Shown: positions 16,370 through 25,152 of the stretch, piece by piece
How the letters are laid out: each line of letters opens with the position of its first letter
How positions within the stretch are numbered: the stretch's first letter is position 1
From: Cohnella sp. GbtcB17
GTDB lineage: Bacteria > Bacillota > Bacilli > Paenibacillales > Paenibacillaceae
Length of the DNA: 64,000 nucleotides
Reading direction: 5' to 3'
Assembly (NCBI RefSeq): GCF_019091135.1
Contig: NZ_JAGXJW010000022.1
Coordinates: forward strand, 51,879-115,878
Notes under the pieces: generated by a model
What the model was told of the DNA's origin: nothing
What the model saw: only the letters and a program-made list of their open reading frames with translations
The model's database searches: none
Program-made: the position numbers and the translations under genes

Positions 16370-16822
16370 TTGACCGCTAGGAACGACAGGTTGGACGAGG
16401 AGCCGGGCATGGACGGTAGCTATGCGATCGCACTCGACGAAGGGATGGCTGCGATCGATTCGCTGCATCGCTTCATGGAAGCGGCCGGCGACCGCATGGG
16501 CTGGTCCGAGCGTACGAGGCTTCAGTTGACGCTTGCCTGCGAAGAACTTTTGACGAATATCGCGTCCTACGGCTACCCGGACGGCGGCGATCCCCGTATT
16601 CGGCTGAGCGTCACGCCGGTCGCGGGCGGTGCGCGTCTCGTGCTGGAGGACAATGCCGCGGCATTCGATCCGCTGGTCCAAGCCGACCCCGACTTGACGC
16701 AGGACCTGGACAGCTGTCCTATCGGCGGGCTCGGCGTTTATTTCGTGAAGCGGCTGATGGACGAGCTCGATTACGAGCGGCTCCCTTCGGGCAACAGGCT
16801 CACGATGATCAAATACGATTAA
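16370..16822 (+). CDS. RsbW-like anti-sigma/serine kinase (HATPase_c_2)
   Basis: 150-aa GHKL-fold kinase of the anti-sigma type, which in known systems binds a sigma factor or other partner and phosphorylates the STAS antagonist. The N-box CEELLTNIASYGY (about residues 57-69) and the G2 box IGGLGVYFVKRLMDEL (about 122-137) are present. The G1 region reads DNAAAFDP, lacking the usual Gly after Asp. The start is TTG at 16370 with GGAGGGAAG. Its stop is 14 bases before the STAS gene. It is first in the eCIS plus-strand operon. Confidence 0.85.
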   Translation: MTARNDRLDEEPGMDGSYAIALDEGMAAIDSLHRFMEAAGDRMGWSERTRLQLTLACEELLTNIASYGYPDGGDPRIRLSVTPVAGGARLVLEDNAAAFDPLVQADPDLTQDLDSCPIGGLGVYFVKRLMDELDYERLPSGNRLTMIKYD

Positions 16823-16836
16823 AAGAGGTGCGGCAG

Positions 16837-17178
16837 ATGGAATTGAAGTCGGCGGTAAAGAACGGAGTCGCCGTTTTATCGATAGAAGGTCGTCTCGACG
16901 GACAAAACGCATCGGAGGCCGAAGCGGCGTTCGTCAACTTGGCCGGCGAGGGACATACCCGTTTCGTGCTGGATTTTTCTTCGCTCCAGTACATCAGCAG
17001 CGCGGGGCTCAGAGTCGTGCTTGTGGCCGCCAAAAAAACGAAGGCGCTCAAGGGCAGCTTGATCTGCGCCGGCATGAGCGAAGCGGTACGCGAAGTGTTC
17101 GAGATGTCGGGCCTGCTCGGCATCCTCGAAACGGCGGATACGGTGCAGCAGGCGACGGCAGCGCTGGCGGCCCGTTAA
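16837..17178 (+). CDS. STAS-domain anti-sigma factor antagonist (RsbV/SpoIIAA-like)
   Basis: 114-aa cytoplasmic STAS protein. The phosphorylatable Ser lies in YISSAGLRVVL (Ser54/55). The order kinase, antagonist, phosphatase is that of a partner-switching cassette. When dephosphorylated by the downstream PP2C enzyme it would sequester the RsbW-like kinase. A GTG at 16828 is in frame, but AGAGGTG with proper spacing points to the ATG at 16837. Confidence 0.9.
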   Translation: MELKSAVKNGVAVLSIEGRLDGQNASEAEAAFVNLAGEGHTRFVLDFSSLQYISSAGLRVVLVAAKKTKALKGSLICAGMSEAVREVFEMSGLLGILETADTVQQATAALAAR

Positions 17179-17240
17179 CGGCCGAAGGCGCAAGCGGCGT
17201 TCGACGGCCTGGGCCGCGGACGCGGAAGGGGATGGAAGCG

Positions 17241-18608
17241 ATGGACATGCTGTGGGCGGCGGTCGTCCCGGCGCTGGTCGCGGGCGGGCTGGCCGGCGGC
17301 GCGGCCGTATATTTGTCGTGCCGCTCTCGTGTGCGGCAGGCCCGCACGCTGCTCGACATCAGCTTGCAGCTGAACTCGACGCTAAGGCGCAGCGAGCAGA
17401 TCGAGCTGATCGTCGAGCGGGCGAAGACGATATTGCCGGTCGAGGCTGCCTCCGTGCTGCTGGTGGATCGGGACAGGCAGGAGCTGTTTTTCGAAGTCGC
17501 CACGGGCGGCAAAGGAGACGAGGTCAAGCGCATCCGGCTGCCGTTTGGCGAAGGGATCGCGGGTCTTGTGGCGCAGTCGGGCGACAGCATCGTCGTCAAC
17601 GATCCCGCCGCGGACCCGCGCTGGTCGAGCCGGGTGGCCGACGCCACCGGCTTCGTGACGCACAACCTGCTGACCGTGCCGATCGTCAAGGGCGGATTGG
17701 TGGAGGGCGTCCTGCAGGTCGTCAACAAGCGCGGCCGCCGTCCTTTCACCGATCGTGACCGGCAGCTGCTCGAAGCGGTCGCCCAGCCGATGGCGGTGGC
17801 GCTCGAGAACGCGAGGTTGTACGAGCAGCTCGAGAGCTCGATGAACGCGCTGGCCGCGACGACCAAGATCAAGGATCGGCTTGAGAGCGAGCTGCAGATC
17901 GCAGGCGGCATTCAGATGAGCTTTCTGCCGCGCACGATGCCTTCCGCGCATGAGCCGTACGACGTTTGCGCGCTGCTCAAGTCGGCCAAGGAGGTCGGCG
18001 GCGACTTCTACAATTTCTACAAGATCGATCAGAATCGATTGTTTTTCACGCTCGGCGACGTGTCGGACAAGGGCATTCCCGCGGCGCTGTTCATGGCGGT
18101 CGCGCTGACGCTGCTCAAGGGCAAGATGAAGCCGGACCTGTCGCCCGGCGAGCTGCTGCGCATGGTCAACGACGAGCTGGCGGCGGACGACCCGATGCTG
18201 TTCGCGACGATCGTATGCGGCGTGTTCGACGCCGGCACCGGCGAGATGACGCTGAGCGAAGGCGGGCACTGCACGCCGTACCTCGTGCGCGCGACGGGTG
18301 AGGTGCAGCCGGTCAAGCTGAGGAAAAGCCTGCCGCTGGCGGCGATGCCCGAATCGAGTTATTACGATACGGTCGTATCGCTGGCAGAAGGCGACCGGCT
18401 CGTGCTGTATACGGACGGCATCACCGAGGCCGAAAACGCCGCGCAGGAGCAATACGGCGGCGGGCGGCTGCAGCAGTTTTTGCGGATGACGCCGGGCATG
18501 TCGAGCGCCGAGGTCATCGACGCCCTGTTGATGGACGTGTTCATGTTCGCAGACGGCGCCCCGCAGTCGGACGACATCGCGGTGCTGAGCCTGATGAGAC
18601 GATCGTGA
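17241..18608 (+). CDS. GAF domain PP2C-type phosphatase (RsbU/SpoIIE-like)
   Basis: 455-aa protein. It has an N-terminal membrane helix (about 4-25), a GAF sensor (about 45-195: SVLLVDRDRQELFF, GIAGLVAQSGDSIVVND), a short linker helix, and the SpoIIE/PP2C phosphatase domain (about 215-452). The metal-binding aspartates are intact: VGGDFYNF, GDVSDKG, LYTDGITEAEN and QSDDIAVL. It would dephosphorylate the STAS antagonist in response to a ligand sensed by GAF. The preferred ATG is 17241 (GGAAGGGG 9 bases upstream); ATG 17232 is also in frame. It is followed after 13 bases by the eCIS ATPase, which ties regulation to the injection system. Confidence 0.9.
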   Translation: MDMLWAAVVPALVAGGLAGGAAVYLSCRSRVRQARTLLDISLQLNSTLRRSEQIELIVERAKTILPVEAASVLLVDRDRQELFFEVATGGKGDEVKRIRLPFGEGIAGLVAQSGDSIVVNDPAADPRWSSRVADATGFVTHNLLTVPIVKGGLVEGVLQVVNKRGRRPFTDRDRQLLEAVAQPMAVALENARLYEQLESSMNALAATTKIKDRLESELQIAGGIQMSFLPRTMPSAHEPYDVCALLKSAKEVGGDFYNFYKIDQNRLFFTLGDVSDKGIPAALFMAVALTLLKGKMKPDLSPGELLRMVNDELAADDPMLFATIVCGVFDAGTGEMTLSEGGHCTPYLVRATGEVQPVKLRKSLPLAAMPESSYYDTVVSLAEGDRLVLYTDGITEAENAAQEQYGGGRLQQFLRMTPGMSSAEVIDALLMDVFMFADGAPQSDDIAVLSLMRRS

Positions 18609-18621
18609 AGGAGGAGCGGCC

Positions 18622-20847
18622 TTGAGCGGCAACGGAACATATCGGGACGGCGCGCAGCTGCTCGCGGACGAGCTGCTCGTGCTCGAGGAAGGCATGCGGA
18701 CGCTGCTTGGCCCGACGGGGGAGGACCCGTTCGCCGACCCGCTGGCCGCGCTGAGAGGCCTCGTCGTAACGCCGGAGGAGCTGCTGCGCAAGGAGCCGGA
18801 AGACGAGCGGGCTTCGGCGGAATGGCGCTCCTATGCCGCACGGCGGCGCGAGGCGGAGGCGCGAATGGCGGAACGCGAGCAGGAGAGCGCGGCGGCGGGG
18901 ATCTCGCTGCCGCTCGCCGCGTTGACGGAGCGGCTCGGCCTGTCGCGATGGGAGCGGCGGCTCGTCGTGCTCGCGATCGCTGGCGAATGCAGCCGCCGGT
19001 ACGAAAAGTGGTTCGGTTATTTGAACGACGATGTGACGCTCAAGGCGGCGACGCCGGATTTGGCGCTGCGCCTGCTGTGCGACGACGCGGGCGAGCGTGC
19101 CGAGGCTCGCCGCTCCCTCGCGAGTCCGCTGCTGCGGCGTCTGCTGCTCGATACCGGCGAGGAGCCGCACGCGCGAACGCCCGCCTTCCGCGATCCGCTG
19201 CGGCTCGACCCGCGCATCGTCAGCTTCGTGCTGGAGGCGGAGCTGCTCGATGCACGGCTCGATGGCATCGCACGCGTCTACGGGCCGGACGACGGGGAGT
19301 TGCCGGAGCTGCCGGCGAACGACGAGGCTTGGCGCATTCTGGCGCCGCTGGCCGAAGCGCGGGAAGCGCGGGCGCAGCCGCACTGGCCGATGGTTCAGCT
19401 GTGGGGGCCGGCGGGCGCCGGCAAGCGGCTTCGCGTCCGGCGGCTGGCGGCGGCGCGGGGACAGGCGCTGCTCTGCGCGCAGGTCGAGCGGCTGCCGGCG
19501 GAGCCCGCCAAGCTCGCCGCCGCGCTCGCGCAGCTCGTCAGGGAAGCGCTGCTGACCGGCGCGGCGATTTGCTTCGCCGAAGGCGAAGGCGCGAAGGCGC
19601 CCGATCCCGCGGTGCTGGGCATGTACGGCGATGCGCTCGCAAGCTACGCGTCCTACGCCACGCAGCCGCTCGTCTGCTGGTGCAGCCGCGAACGGCGAAC
19701 ATCGCACAGCTTGCCTGCGGCCGAAGGACGCATGTTCTGGCAGGCCGAGGTCGGCCTGCCGGATGCTTCGCGGCGCGAGACGCTGTGGATGGCGTCGGCG
19801 GCGGGAGGCCGCGAAGGCATTTCGGGGCCGATGCCCCACCGGTACGAAGAAGGCTTGTTCCGGACGCTCGCCGACAAGTACCGGCTATCGCCGGGACAGA
19901 CCGAGCAGGCCTGGCGCCAGGCGCGGACGCTCGCTGTGGGCGCCGGACACGCGTGGCCTGCCGCCGCGGAGCTGGAGGAAGCCGCGCGCGGCCAGTTCCG
20001 CCACCGGCTGGCGGATATGGCGGAGCGGATCGTGCCCAAGCGGAGCTGGAGCGACCTTGTGTTGCCGCCGGAGCCGCTCGCGCTGCTGCGCGAGGCTTGC
20101 GGCCGGTTCGCGCATCGCGGGCGGGTGCTTGAGGAGTGGGGCTTCCGCGACAAGCTGCCTTACGGCACAGGGCTCCATCTGCTGCTCGCGGGACCGCCGG
20201 GAACGGGGAAGACGATGTCCGCCGAGATCGTCGCGGGCGAGCTGGGGCTTGACATGTACCGGATCGACCTGTCCCGCATCGTGAGCAAGTATATCGGCGA
20301 AACGGAGCAGCGTTTAAGAGAACTATTCGCCGAAGCCGAGCAGAGCGGGGCCATTTTGTTTTTCGACGAAGGCGACGCCCTGTTCGGGAAACGGACCGAG
20401 GTCAAAGACGCCCACGACAAGTACGCTAACATGGAAGCGGCCTACCTGCTGCAGCGGATCGAGGCGTACGACGGGGTCACGATATTGGCGACGAACCTGC
20501 TGCAGAATATGGACGAAGCGCTTATGCGGCGGATGAGCGCGGTCATCAAGTTTCCGGCGCCGGACGTCGCGGACCGCGAACGCATTTTCAGAACGCATCT
20601 GCCGTCGTCCGTACCGACCGCGGACGATCTCGACCTGGCATTTCTCGCTGCGAGACTCGACGTAGCGGGCGGCCATATTAAAAATATCGTGCTGACTGCC
20701 GCTTTTTTGGCGGCAGGCGAAGATCGGCCGATCGGAATGCCGCATTTGGTGCGCGCATCGGCCCAGGAATTGCGCAAGATGGGAAAAATTTGGGTCAAGG
20801 ACAATTTCGCTCCCTATGATGGGGATTCCGACGCAAGTTTTGGATAG
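18622..20847 (+). CDS. eCIS AAA+ ATPase (Afp15-like)
   Basis: 741-aa ATPase. Residues 1-270 are helical and Arg-rich. Residues about 255-430 form a degenerate first ATPase-like domain (PHWPMVQLWGPAGAGKRL around 254). Residues about 490-700 are the canonical AAA+ domain: Walker A GPPGTGKT (about 525-532), Walker B ILFFDEGDALF (about 577), an Asn sensor ILATNLLQNMD, and Arg fingers in ALMRRMS. This architecture is standard for eCIS loci, where the ATPase is needed late in particle assembly. TTG start with GGAGGAG. It ends 105 bases before the cap gene. Confidence 0.9.
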   Translation: MSGNGTYRDGAQLLADELLVLEEGMRTLLGPTGEDPFADPLAALRGLVVTPEELLRKEPEDERASAEWRSYAARRREAEARMAEREQESAAAGISLPLAALTERLGLSRWERRLVVLAIAGECSRRYEKWFGYLNDDVTLKAATPDLALRLLCDDAGERAEARRSLASPLLRRLLLDTGEEPHARTPAFRDPLRLDPRIVSFVLEAELLDARLDGIARVYGPDDGELPELPANDEAWRILAPLAEAREARAQPHWPMVQLWGPAGAGKRLRVRRLAAARGQALLCAQVERLPAEPAKLAAALAQLVREALLTGAAICFAEGEGAKAPDPAVLGMYGDALASYASYATQPLVCWCSRERRTSHSLPAAEGRMFWQAEVGLPDASRRETLWMASAAGGREGISGPMPHRYEEGLFRTLADKYRLSPGQTEQAWRQARTLAVGAGHAWPAAAELEEAARGQFRHRLADMAERIVPKRSWSDLVLPPEPLALLREACGRFAHRGRVLEEWGFRDKLPYGTGLHLLLAGPPGTGKTMSAEIVAGELGLDMYRIDLSRIVSKYIGETEQRLRELFAEAEQSGAILFFDEGDALFGKRTEVKDAHDKYANMEAAYLLQRIEAYDGVTILATNLLQNMDEALMRRMSAVIKFPAPDVADRERIFRTHLPSSVPTADDLDLAFLAARLDVAGGHIKNIVLTAAFLAAGEDRPIGMPHLVRASAQELRKMGKIWVKDNFAPYDGDSDASFG

Positions 20848-20952
20848 CCACTGCGTGTAAATGCCGATATAATGAATTTATTGGCGAAAAATGTAGCAAT
20901 GTGCTTTTTGGCCAAGCTTATCATTCTATCGCCTTCGAGAGGGGTGTCATCC

Positions 20953-21540
20953 ATCGGCTCCTATACCGCGATCGCGGAGGTCGGCGCAAGTCTTTTGAAG
21001 CTGCTCCGCGAACAGCTGTCGCCCGATCCGATCGCCCGTCCGGACTTGATCGGCCTGGCTTCGCCGGCGGACAAAGGAGACCTTAGCTTGTCTCTGTATC
21101 TCGTAGGCGTCCGCGAGAGCGGGGAAGCCAGGAGGAACGCGATGCAGGCGCAAGGCGGCCAGCTCCGCTATCCGCCGCTCGCGCTCGATCTTACATACAT
21201 GGTCACCGCGCATTCGGCCGCGGAGCCGCTCGCCCGAACGCTGGACGAGCATCTCATGCTGGGCAAGGTGATGCAGACGCTGTACGACAACGCGGTGCTT
21301 CGGGCGCCCTATCTCGAAGGCTCGCTCGCGACGTCCGGAGAAGAGCTGCGCATCACGGCGGAGAACATGGATACGGATCAACTCGTACGGCTCTGGCAGT
21401 TCGGCGATCTGCCTTACAAGCTGTCGCTCGTCTACCGGGTCGGCCCGATCTTGCTGGAGTCGACGCGGGTGAAGCCGGGACCTCGCGTCGTCGAGCGGCG
21501 TATCACGCTGCGCGACATCGGCGAAGGAGAGCCGCGATGA
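20953..21540 (+). CDS. DUF4255 protein, eCIS tube/sheath cap (Afp16/Pvc16-like)
   Basis: 195-aa protein. The family start is near SYTAIAEVG, and the DUF4255 pattern follows (LSLYLVGVRES, PLALDLTYMVTA, ILLESTRV). In studied particles this protein terminates the tube and sheath at the distal end. The start is unusual. A strong AGAGGGG (20938-20944) is spaced 8 bases from an ATC codon at 20953, while the only in-frame GTG (20944) overlaps that site, and the upstream ATGs (20872, 20899) lack ribosome sites. TATAAT at 20868-20873 could be an internal -10. It overlaps the next gene by 4 bases (ATGA). Confidence 0.82.
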   Translation: MGSYTAIAEVGASLLKLLREQLSPDPIARPDLIGLASPADKGDLSLSLYLVGVRESGEARRNAMQAQGGQLRYPPLALDLTYMVTAHSAAEPLARTLDEHLMLGKVMQTLYDNAVLRAPYLEGSLATSGEELRITAENMDTDQLVRLWQFGDLPYKLSLVYRVGPILLESTRVKPGPRVVERRITLRDIGEGEPR

Positions 21541-22337
21541 GCGCCGAATCGACCTTCGTTTCCCGCTGCTCGCTCGTCGTGTATCCGATCGACGCTTGGA
21601 CGGGGCGGGCGCTTGCCGGCGCCGATGTATTGGTGCGGCTGGAAGGGCTTACCCACAAGCCGCTGCGAACGGCGGACGGCGGATATGCGTTCATGGACGT
21701 GCAAGCGACCGAATGCAGCTTGACGGTGTCCGCGCCGCTGCGGATGATTGTGCGAAGGGCCGTCGATCTGACAGCGCTCCCGAAGCAATCGCCGGTCGTC
21801 ATCGCGCCCGTGCTGCCCGGCGCAAGGCTCCCGGCGCCGCCGGGAGCGACAGGGCTCGCACTGCTGGTGGTCGACGCGGACGGCAAGCCGGTTCCGGATA
21901 TCGACATTTATGCTTGGGTCGAAGAAGACAGCTGCGGTCGGGGCCGCTTGGCCGACGATCTGCCGGCCGGTTCGGACATGCTTCGCTACGCTTCGGAGGG
22001 CGGCCGGCTGCTGCCGGGAGACCGCTTCATCCTCATGGAGCGCGGGGGCAAGGCGACGGAGCGATGCCGCGTCGGACCGGACACGGGCCAGCCGGGACTG
22101 CTGTCGCTTGAGGTGCCGGCGGTACGCGACTGGCGGCGCGGCGCGCTGCTGCTGCCGGCGGCAGCGGCGCTCACCGACTGCGACGGAGCGGCGACGCTCG
22201 CGCTGCGCGGCGCTTATCCGCAGCGGTTCCGCGTACATGCGGAGCTTGTGCTCGGTAAGAAGCGGACGCGCGTGGAATGGACCGCGGCCGGCGGCACGGT
22301 GACCCGGCAGGATCGCGTCGTATGGCCGGCCGGCTGA
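21537..22337 (+). CDS. eCIS-associated beta-sandwich protein, function unknown
   Basis: 266-aa protein with a carboxypeptidase-regulatory/Ig-like look. Residues 12-70 read CSLVVYPIDAWTGRALAGADV then GGYAFMDV, the typical pattern of a CarboxypepD_reg-type sandwich. A second similar unit starts near residue 104 (LALLVVDADGKPVPDID). The C-terminal part is Arg-rich and beta. It is translationally coupled to the cap gene (4-base overlap), so it may decorate or complete the cap, as the C-terminal half of some Pvc16-type proteins might (inference). No family name can be given. Confidence 0.6.
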   Translation: MSAESTFVSRCSLVVYPIDAWTGRALAGADVLVRLEGLTHKPLRTADGGYAFMDVQATECSLTVSAPLRMIVRRAVDLTALPKQSPVVIAPVLPGARLPAPPGATGLALLVVDADGKPVPDIDIYAWVEEDSCGRGRLADDLPAGSDMLRYASEGGRLLPGDRFILMERGGKATERCRVGPDTGQPGLLSLEVPAVRDWRRGALLLPAAAALTDCDGAATLALRGAYPQRFRVHAELVLGKKRTRVEWTAAGGTVTRQDRVVWPAG

Positions 22338-22643
22338 CGAAGGCGATTGAGCGGTCGACCGCGACAGAGGCGGCGGCCGCGCGGACAAAGGGCATGACGA
22401 TGCCTCACTTGCGGCTTTAACCGCTTGCGAGGCGGCGATTTTTATAGATTATCGATAGGCTGCGGTCAACCGGGCGCGTTTCTAACGCCGGCATCGAATG
22501 CAAGTTTGGTCATTCGTGCCGGCTGTCTGAGCGTCCCGCTTGTCCCGCGGCGATTAACCCACCAGCAGAGAGGAGGAACTGGCCGCTGACGGATGCCGCA
22601 TCAAGTACGACATCAGGATGCATCCGTGAGGGAGCCGGGGAGT
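22338..22643 (+). other. Intergenic region before the sheath gene
   Basis: About 306 bases without a gene. A hairpin CCGC-TTGCGAG-GCGG at 22420-22434 is followed by CGATTTTTATAG, a weak terminator candidate. The rest (22450-22640) contains small GC-rich inverted words but no clear promoter. A break here would let sheath and tube be expressed differently from the cap and ATPase. Confidence 0.4.
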
Positions 22644-24353
22644 ATGGCAGAATATTTGTCGCCTGGGGTATATGTAGAGGAATTCGAGAGCGGGTCCAGA
22701 CCGCTTGAGGGCGTCAGCACCAGCACGGCCGGTTTTATCGGCCTTGCCCAGCGGGGCGCGGTAGAGGGTCTTCCTTTGCTCGTGACCGGCCCCGCCGATT
22801 TCCAGCGCGCGTTCGGCTCGTATTTGTCCGAGAGCGCCTTCGGCAGTTATCGTTATTTGGCTTATGCGGTCGAACAGTTTTTCATGAACGGCGGCTCGCG
22901 CTGCTACGTGATGCGGGTAGCGCCTTCCGACGCGAAGCCCGCTACTAACGGCGATCGACTTGCCGACGCGCTCTCTGTCTCTGCCAAGAATCCCGGCGCG
23001 TGGGGCAACCTCGTCAGCGTATCGCTGGCGCCGGCCAGCAAGGCGAAGACGCAGATCTACGAAGTGACCGACAAGCGCTACCGCGTTAAAAACGCGAACG
23101 GCTTTTACGCCGGCGACGTCGTCTCCTTCGCGGCCGGCGGCGAAGTTCAGCTGGCCCGCATCGTCAGCATCCAGGACAACATCATCGAGCTGGCCGAGCC
23201 GCTGGCCGGCGACGTCGTCGATACGGCGCTGCTGCCGACGAAGGTGCTGTCCACGAGCGAGTTTACGCTGACTGTCGTGTTCGGCGACGAAGTCGAGATT
23301 TTTGAAAAAGTATCGCTTAATCCCGAAGCGCCTTCCTACCTGGACAAGGTAGCGAGCCGTTCCAACTTGGTCAACGTCACCGCGCTCGTCACTTCGACGT
23401 CGGCGACGGCGCCGTTCGAACAGCTGACGGGCGACGCCGAAGGCGTAGTCGAGTTCGTACTGACGGGCGGCAGCGACGGTACCATCGGCAATCTGTCGGC
23501 CGCCGATTTCATCGGCGAAGACCGCGGGCCGGGCCGGCGCACGGGCATTCAGTCGTTCATCGACAACGACGTGGTCAGCATCATGGCCATCCCGGGCGTG
23601 ACCGATCCGAACGTCCAGCTGTCGCTCGTCGCGCACTGCGAGAATCTCGGCAGCCGCTTCGCCATTCTCGACATTCCGCGCGAGAAGACGAAGGTAGCCG
23701 ACGTGCTGACGCACCGCGACTTGTTCGACTCCAGCTACGCCGCACTGTACAATCCGTGGCTGTCGGTGTTCGATCCGCTCGACAAGCGCAACATTTTCGT
23801 GCCGCCGTCCGGCACGATGGCAGGCATCTACTCGCGCTCCGACACGACGCGCGGCGTACAGAAGGCGCCTGCCAACGAAGTGCTGCGCGGCGTCGTAGGT
23901 CTCGACGTGCAGTACAACACCGGCGAACAGGACATCCTGAACCCGGCCGGCGTCAACCTGATCCGCTCGTTCACCGGCCAAGGCATCCGCGTGTGGGGCG
24001 CCCGCACCGCGTCCTCCAACTCGCTCTGGAAGTATATCAACGTGCGCCGTCTGTTCATTTTCCTGGAGGGCTCCATCAAGGCCGGCACGAACTGGGTCGT
24101 ATTCGAGCCGAACAACGATCAGCTGTGGGCGCGCGTGCAGCGCACGATCGACGCCTTCCTGACGCGCGTATGGCGCGATGGAGCGCTCGTCGGCTCAAGC
24201 CCGTCCGAAGCGTTCTTCATCGATATCGGCCGCTCCACGATGACCCAGGACGACATCGCCAACGGCCGCCTCATCTGCGTCATCGGCGTCGCGCCGGTCA
24301 AGCCGGCGGAGGTCGTCATCTTCCGCATCACGCAGAAGACCGGCTCCGAATAA
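22644..24353 (+). CDS. Contractile tail sheath protein
   Basis: 569-aa sheath subunit that polymerises around the inner tube and contracts to drive it forward. The N-terminus YLSPGVYVEEFESGSRP and the following TAGFIGLAQRG are classic for phage/eCIS sheaths. The C-terminal half has TSGTMAGIYSRSD-type and VWGARTASSN motifs (conserved sheath core) and ends with VIFRITQKTG. Only one sheath gene exists here, unlike Afp and PVC with three. The frame is open from 22593, but the ATG at 22644 fits both the family start and a GGAG site. Confidence 0.95.
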   Translation: MAEYLSPGVYVEEFESGSRPLEGVSTSTAGFIGLAQRGAVEGLPLLVTGPADFQRAFGSYLSESAFGSYRYLAYAVEQFFMNGGSRCYVMRVAPSDAKPATNGDRLADALSVSAKNPGAWGNLVSVSLAPASKAKTQIYEVTDKRYRVKNANGFYAGDVVSFAAGGEVQLARIVSIQDNIIELAEPLAGDVVDTALLPTKVLSTSEFTLTVVFGDEVEIFEKVSLNPEAPSYLDKVASRSNLVNVTALVTSTSATAPFEQLTGDAEGVVEFVLTGGSDGTIGNLSAADFIGEDRGPGRRTGIQSFIDNDVVSIMAIPGVTDPNVQLSLVAHCENLGSRFAILDIPREKTKVADVLTHRDLFDSSYAALYNPWLSVFDPLDKRNIFVPPSGTMAGIYSRSDTTRGVQKAPANEVLRGVVGLDVQYNTGEQDILNPAGVNLIRSFTGQGIRVWGARTASSNSLWKYINVRRLFIFLEGSIKAGTNWVVFEPNNDQLWARVQRTIDAFLTRVWRDGALVGSSPSEAFFIDIGRSTMTQDDIANGRLICVIGVAPVKPAEVVIFRITQKTGSE

Positions 24354-24423
24354 AGGACGGCAAGGCAGCATAGCGCCGTCCGCCGTCCGGATGCGCGCAT
24401 GATATTCATGGAAGGGGATACCC

Positions 24424-24858
24424 ATGACAGGAGAACGTACAGATCCGTACCGCAATTTTAGATTCCGCGTTGAGCTCGAAGGCTTGCAGCAAGCCGGCTT
24501 CAGCGAAGTGTCTGGCTTCGACGCTTCGTTCGACGTCATCCAGTACCGCGAAGGCAACGAAGTCATCACGCCGCGCAAGCTCCCCGGGCTGGCGCGCTAC
24601 GGCAACATCAGCCTCAAATGGGGCGCGACCGACTCCCTGGAGCTGTGGGAATGGATCCAGGACTGCGTGAACGGCACGGTCGAGCGCAAGACGGTCACGA
24701 TCATCGCTATCGACGAGGAAGGCACGGACGTGGCGACCTGGCAGGTCATCGAAGCTTGGCCGGTCCGCTATACCGCGCCGAACTTCAACGGCCAAGGCTC
24801 CGAAGCGGCGATCGAGCTGCTTGAGCTGGCGCATGAAGGCATGACCCGTACGCAATAA
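24424..24858 (+). CDS. Inner tube protein, major (Afp1/Pvc1-like)
   Basis: 144-aa tail tube protein. It begins DPYRNFRFRVELEG and has GFSEVSGFD, ending with an aromatic-rich helix and AAIELLELAHEG, all typical of T4 gp19-like tubes. Hexameric rings of this protein would form the needle. It lies 70 bases after the sheath, with GGAAGGGG upstream. It is paralogous to the tube protein at 25733 (shared FRFxVELxG, GFSxVxG, IExxELxHxG). Confidence 0.94.
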   Translation: MTGERTDPYRNFRFRVELEGLQQAGFSEVSGFDASFDVIQYREGNEVITPRKLPGLARYGNISLKWGATDSLELWEWIQDCVNGTVERKTVTIIAIDEEGTDVATWQVIEAWPVRYTAPNFNGQGSEAAIELLELAHEGMTRTQ

Positions 24859-25152
24859 TTCAAACTTCTAGGCCCCTCGGGGCGGCTGGAGAGCTGACCG
24901 GCAGGCGCGTTGTTCGACTGTCGGCAGCTTTCCCGCATTTTTCGAACGATACGAGGCTCGGGGCGTTCCCAAGATTGAGCGGCGTGTATCTTATGTAGGC
25001 TTATGTAGCCGGTTGCCAGAAGCGCAGGTCGCGATTCGTTAGACCCGCTTTTCTTGCAGTCCGCCGTTACCGCCAGAAGCAGGCTTGCATCCGCGGTCGA
25101 TGCCGTTCGCATGGCCGATCGCGAATATGATTTTTAAGACTGGAGGAGCATC
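24859..25152 (+). other. Non-coding gap after the tube gene with hairpins
   Basis: 294 bases. A GCCCC-TC-GGGGC mini-hairpin at 24872-24883 and a longer imperfect stem GCTGaCCGgCAG / CTGtCGGCAGC at about 24893-24928 follow the tube stop. There is no strong T-run. This could attenuate or stabilise the mRNA end so that sheath and tube exceed downstream baseplate products (inference). The remaining bases show nothing recognisable. Confidence 0.4.
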
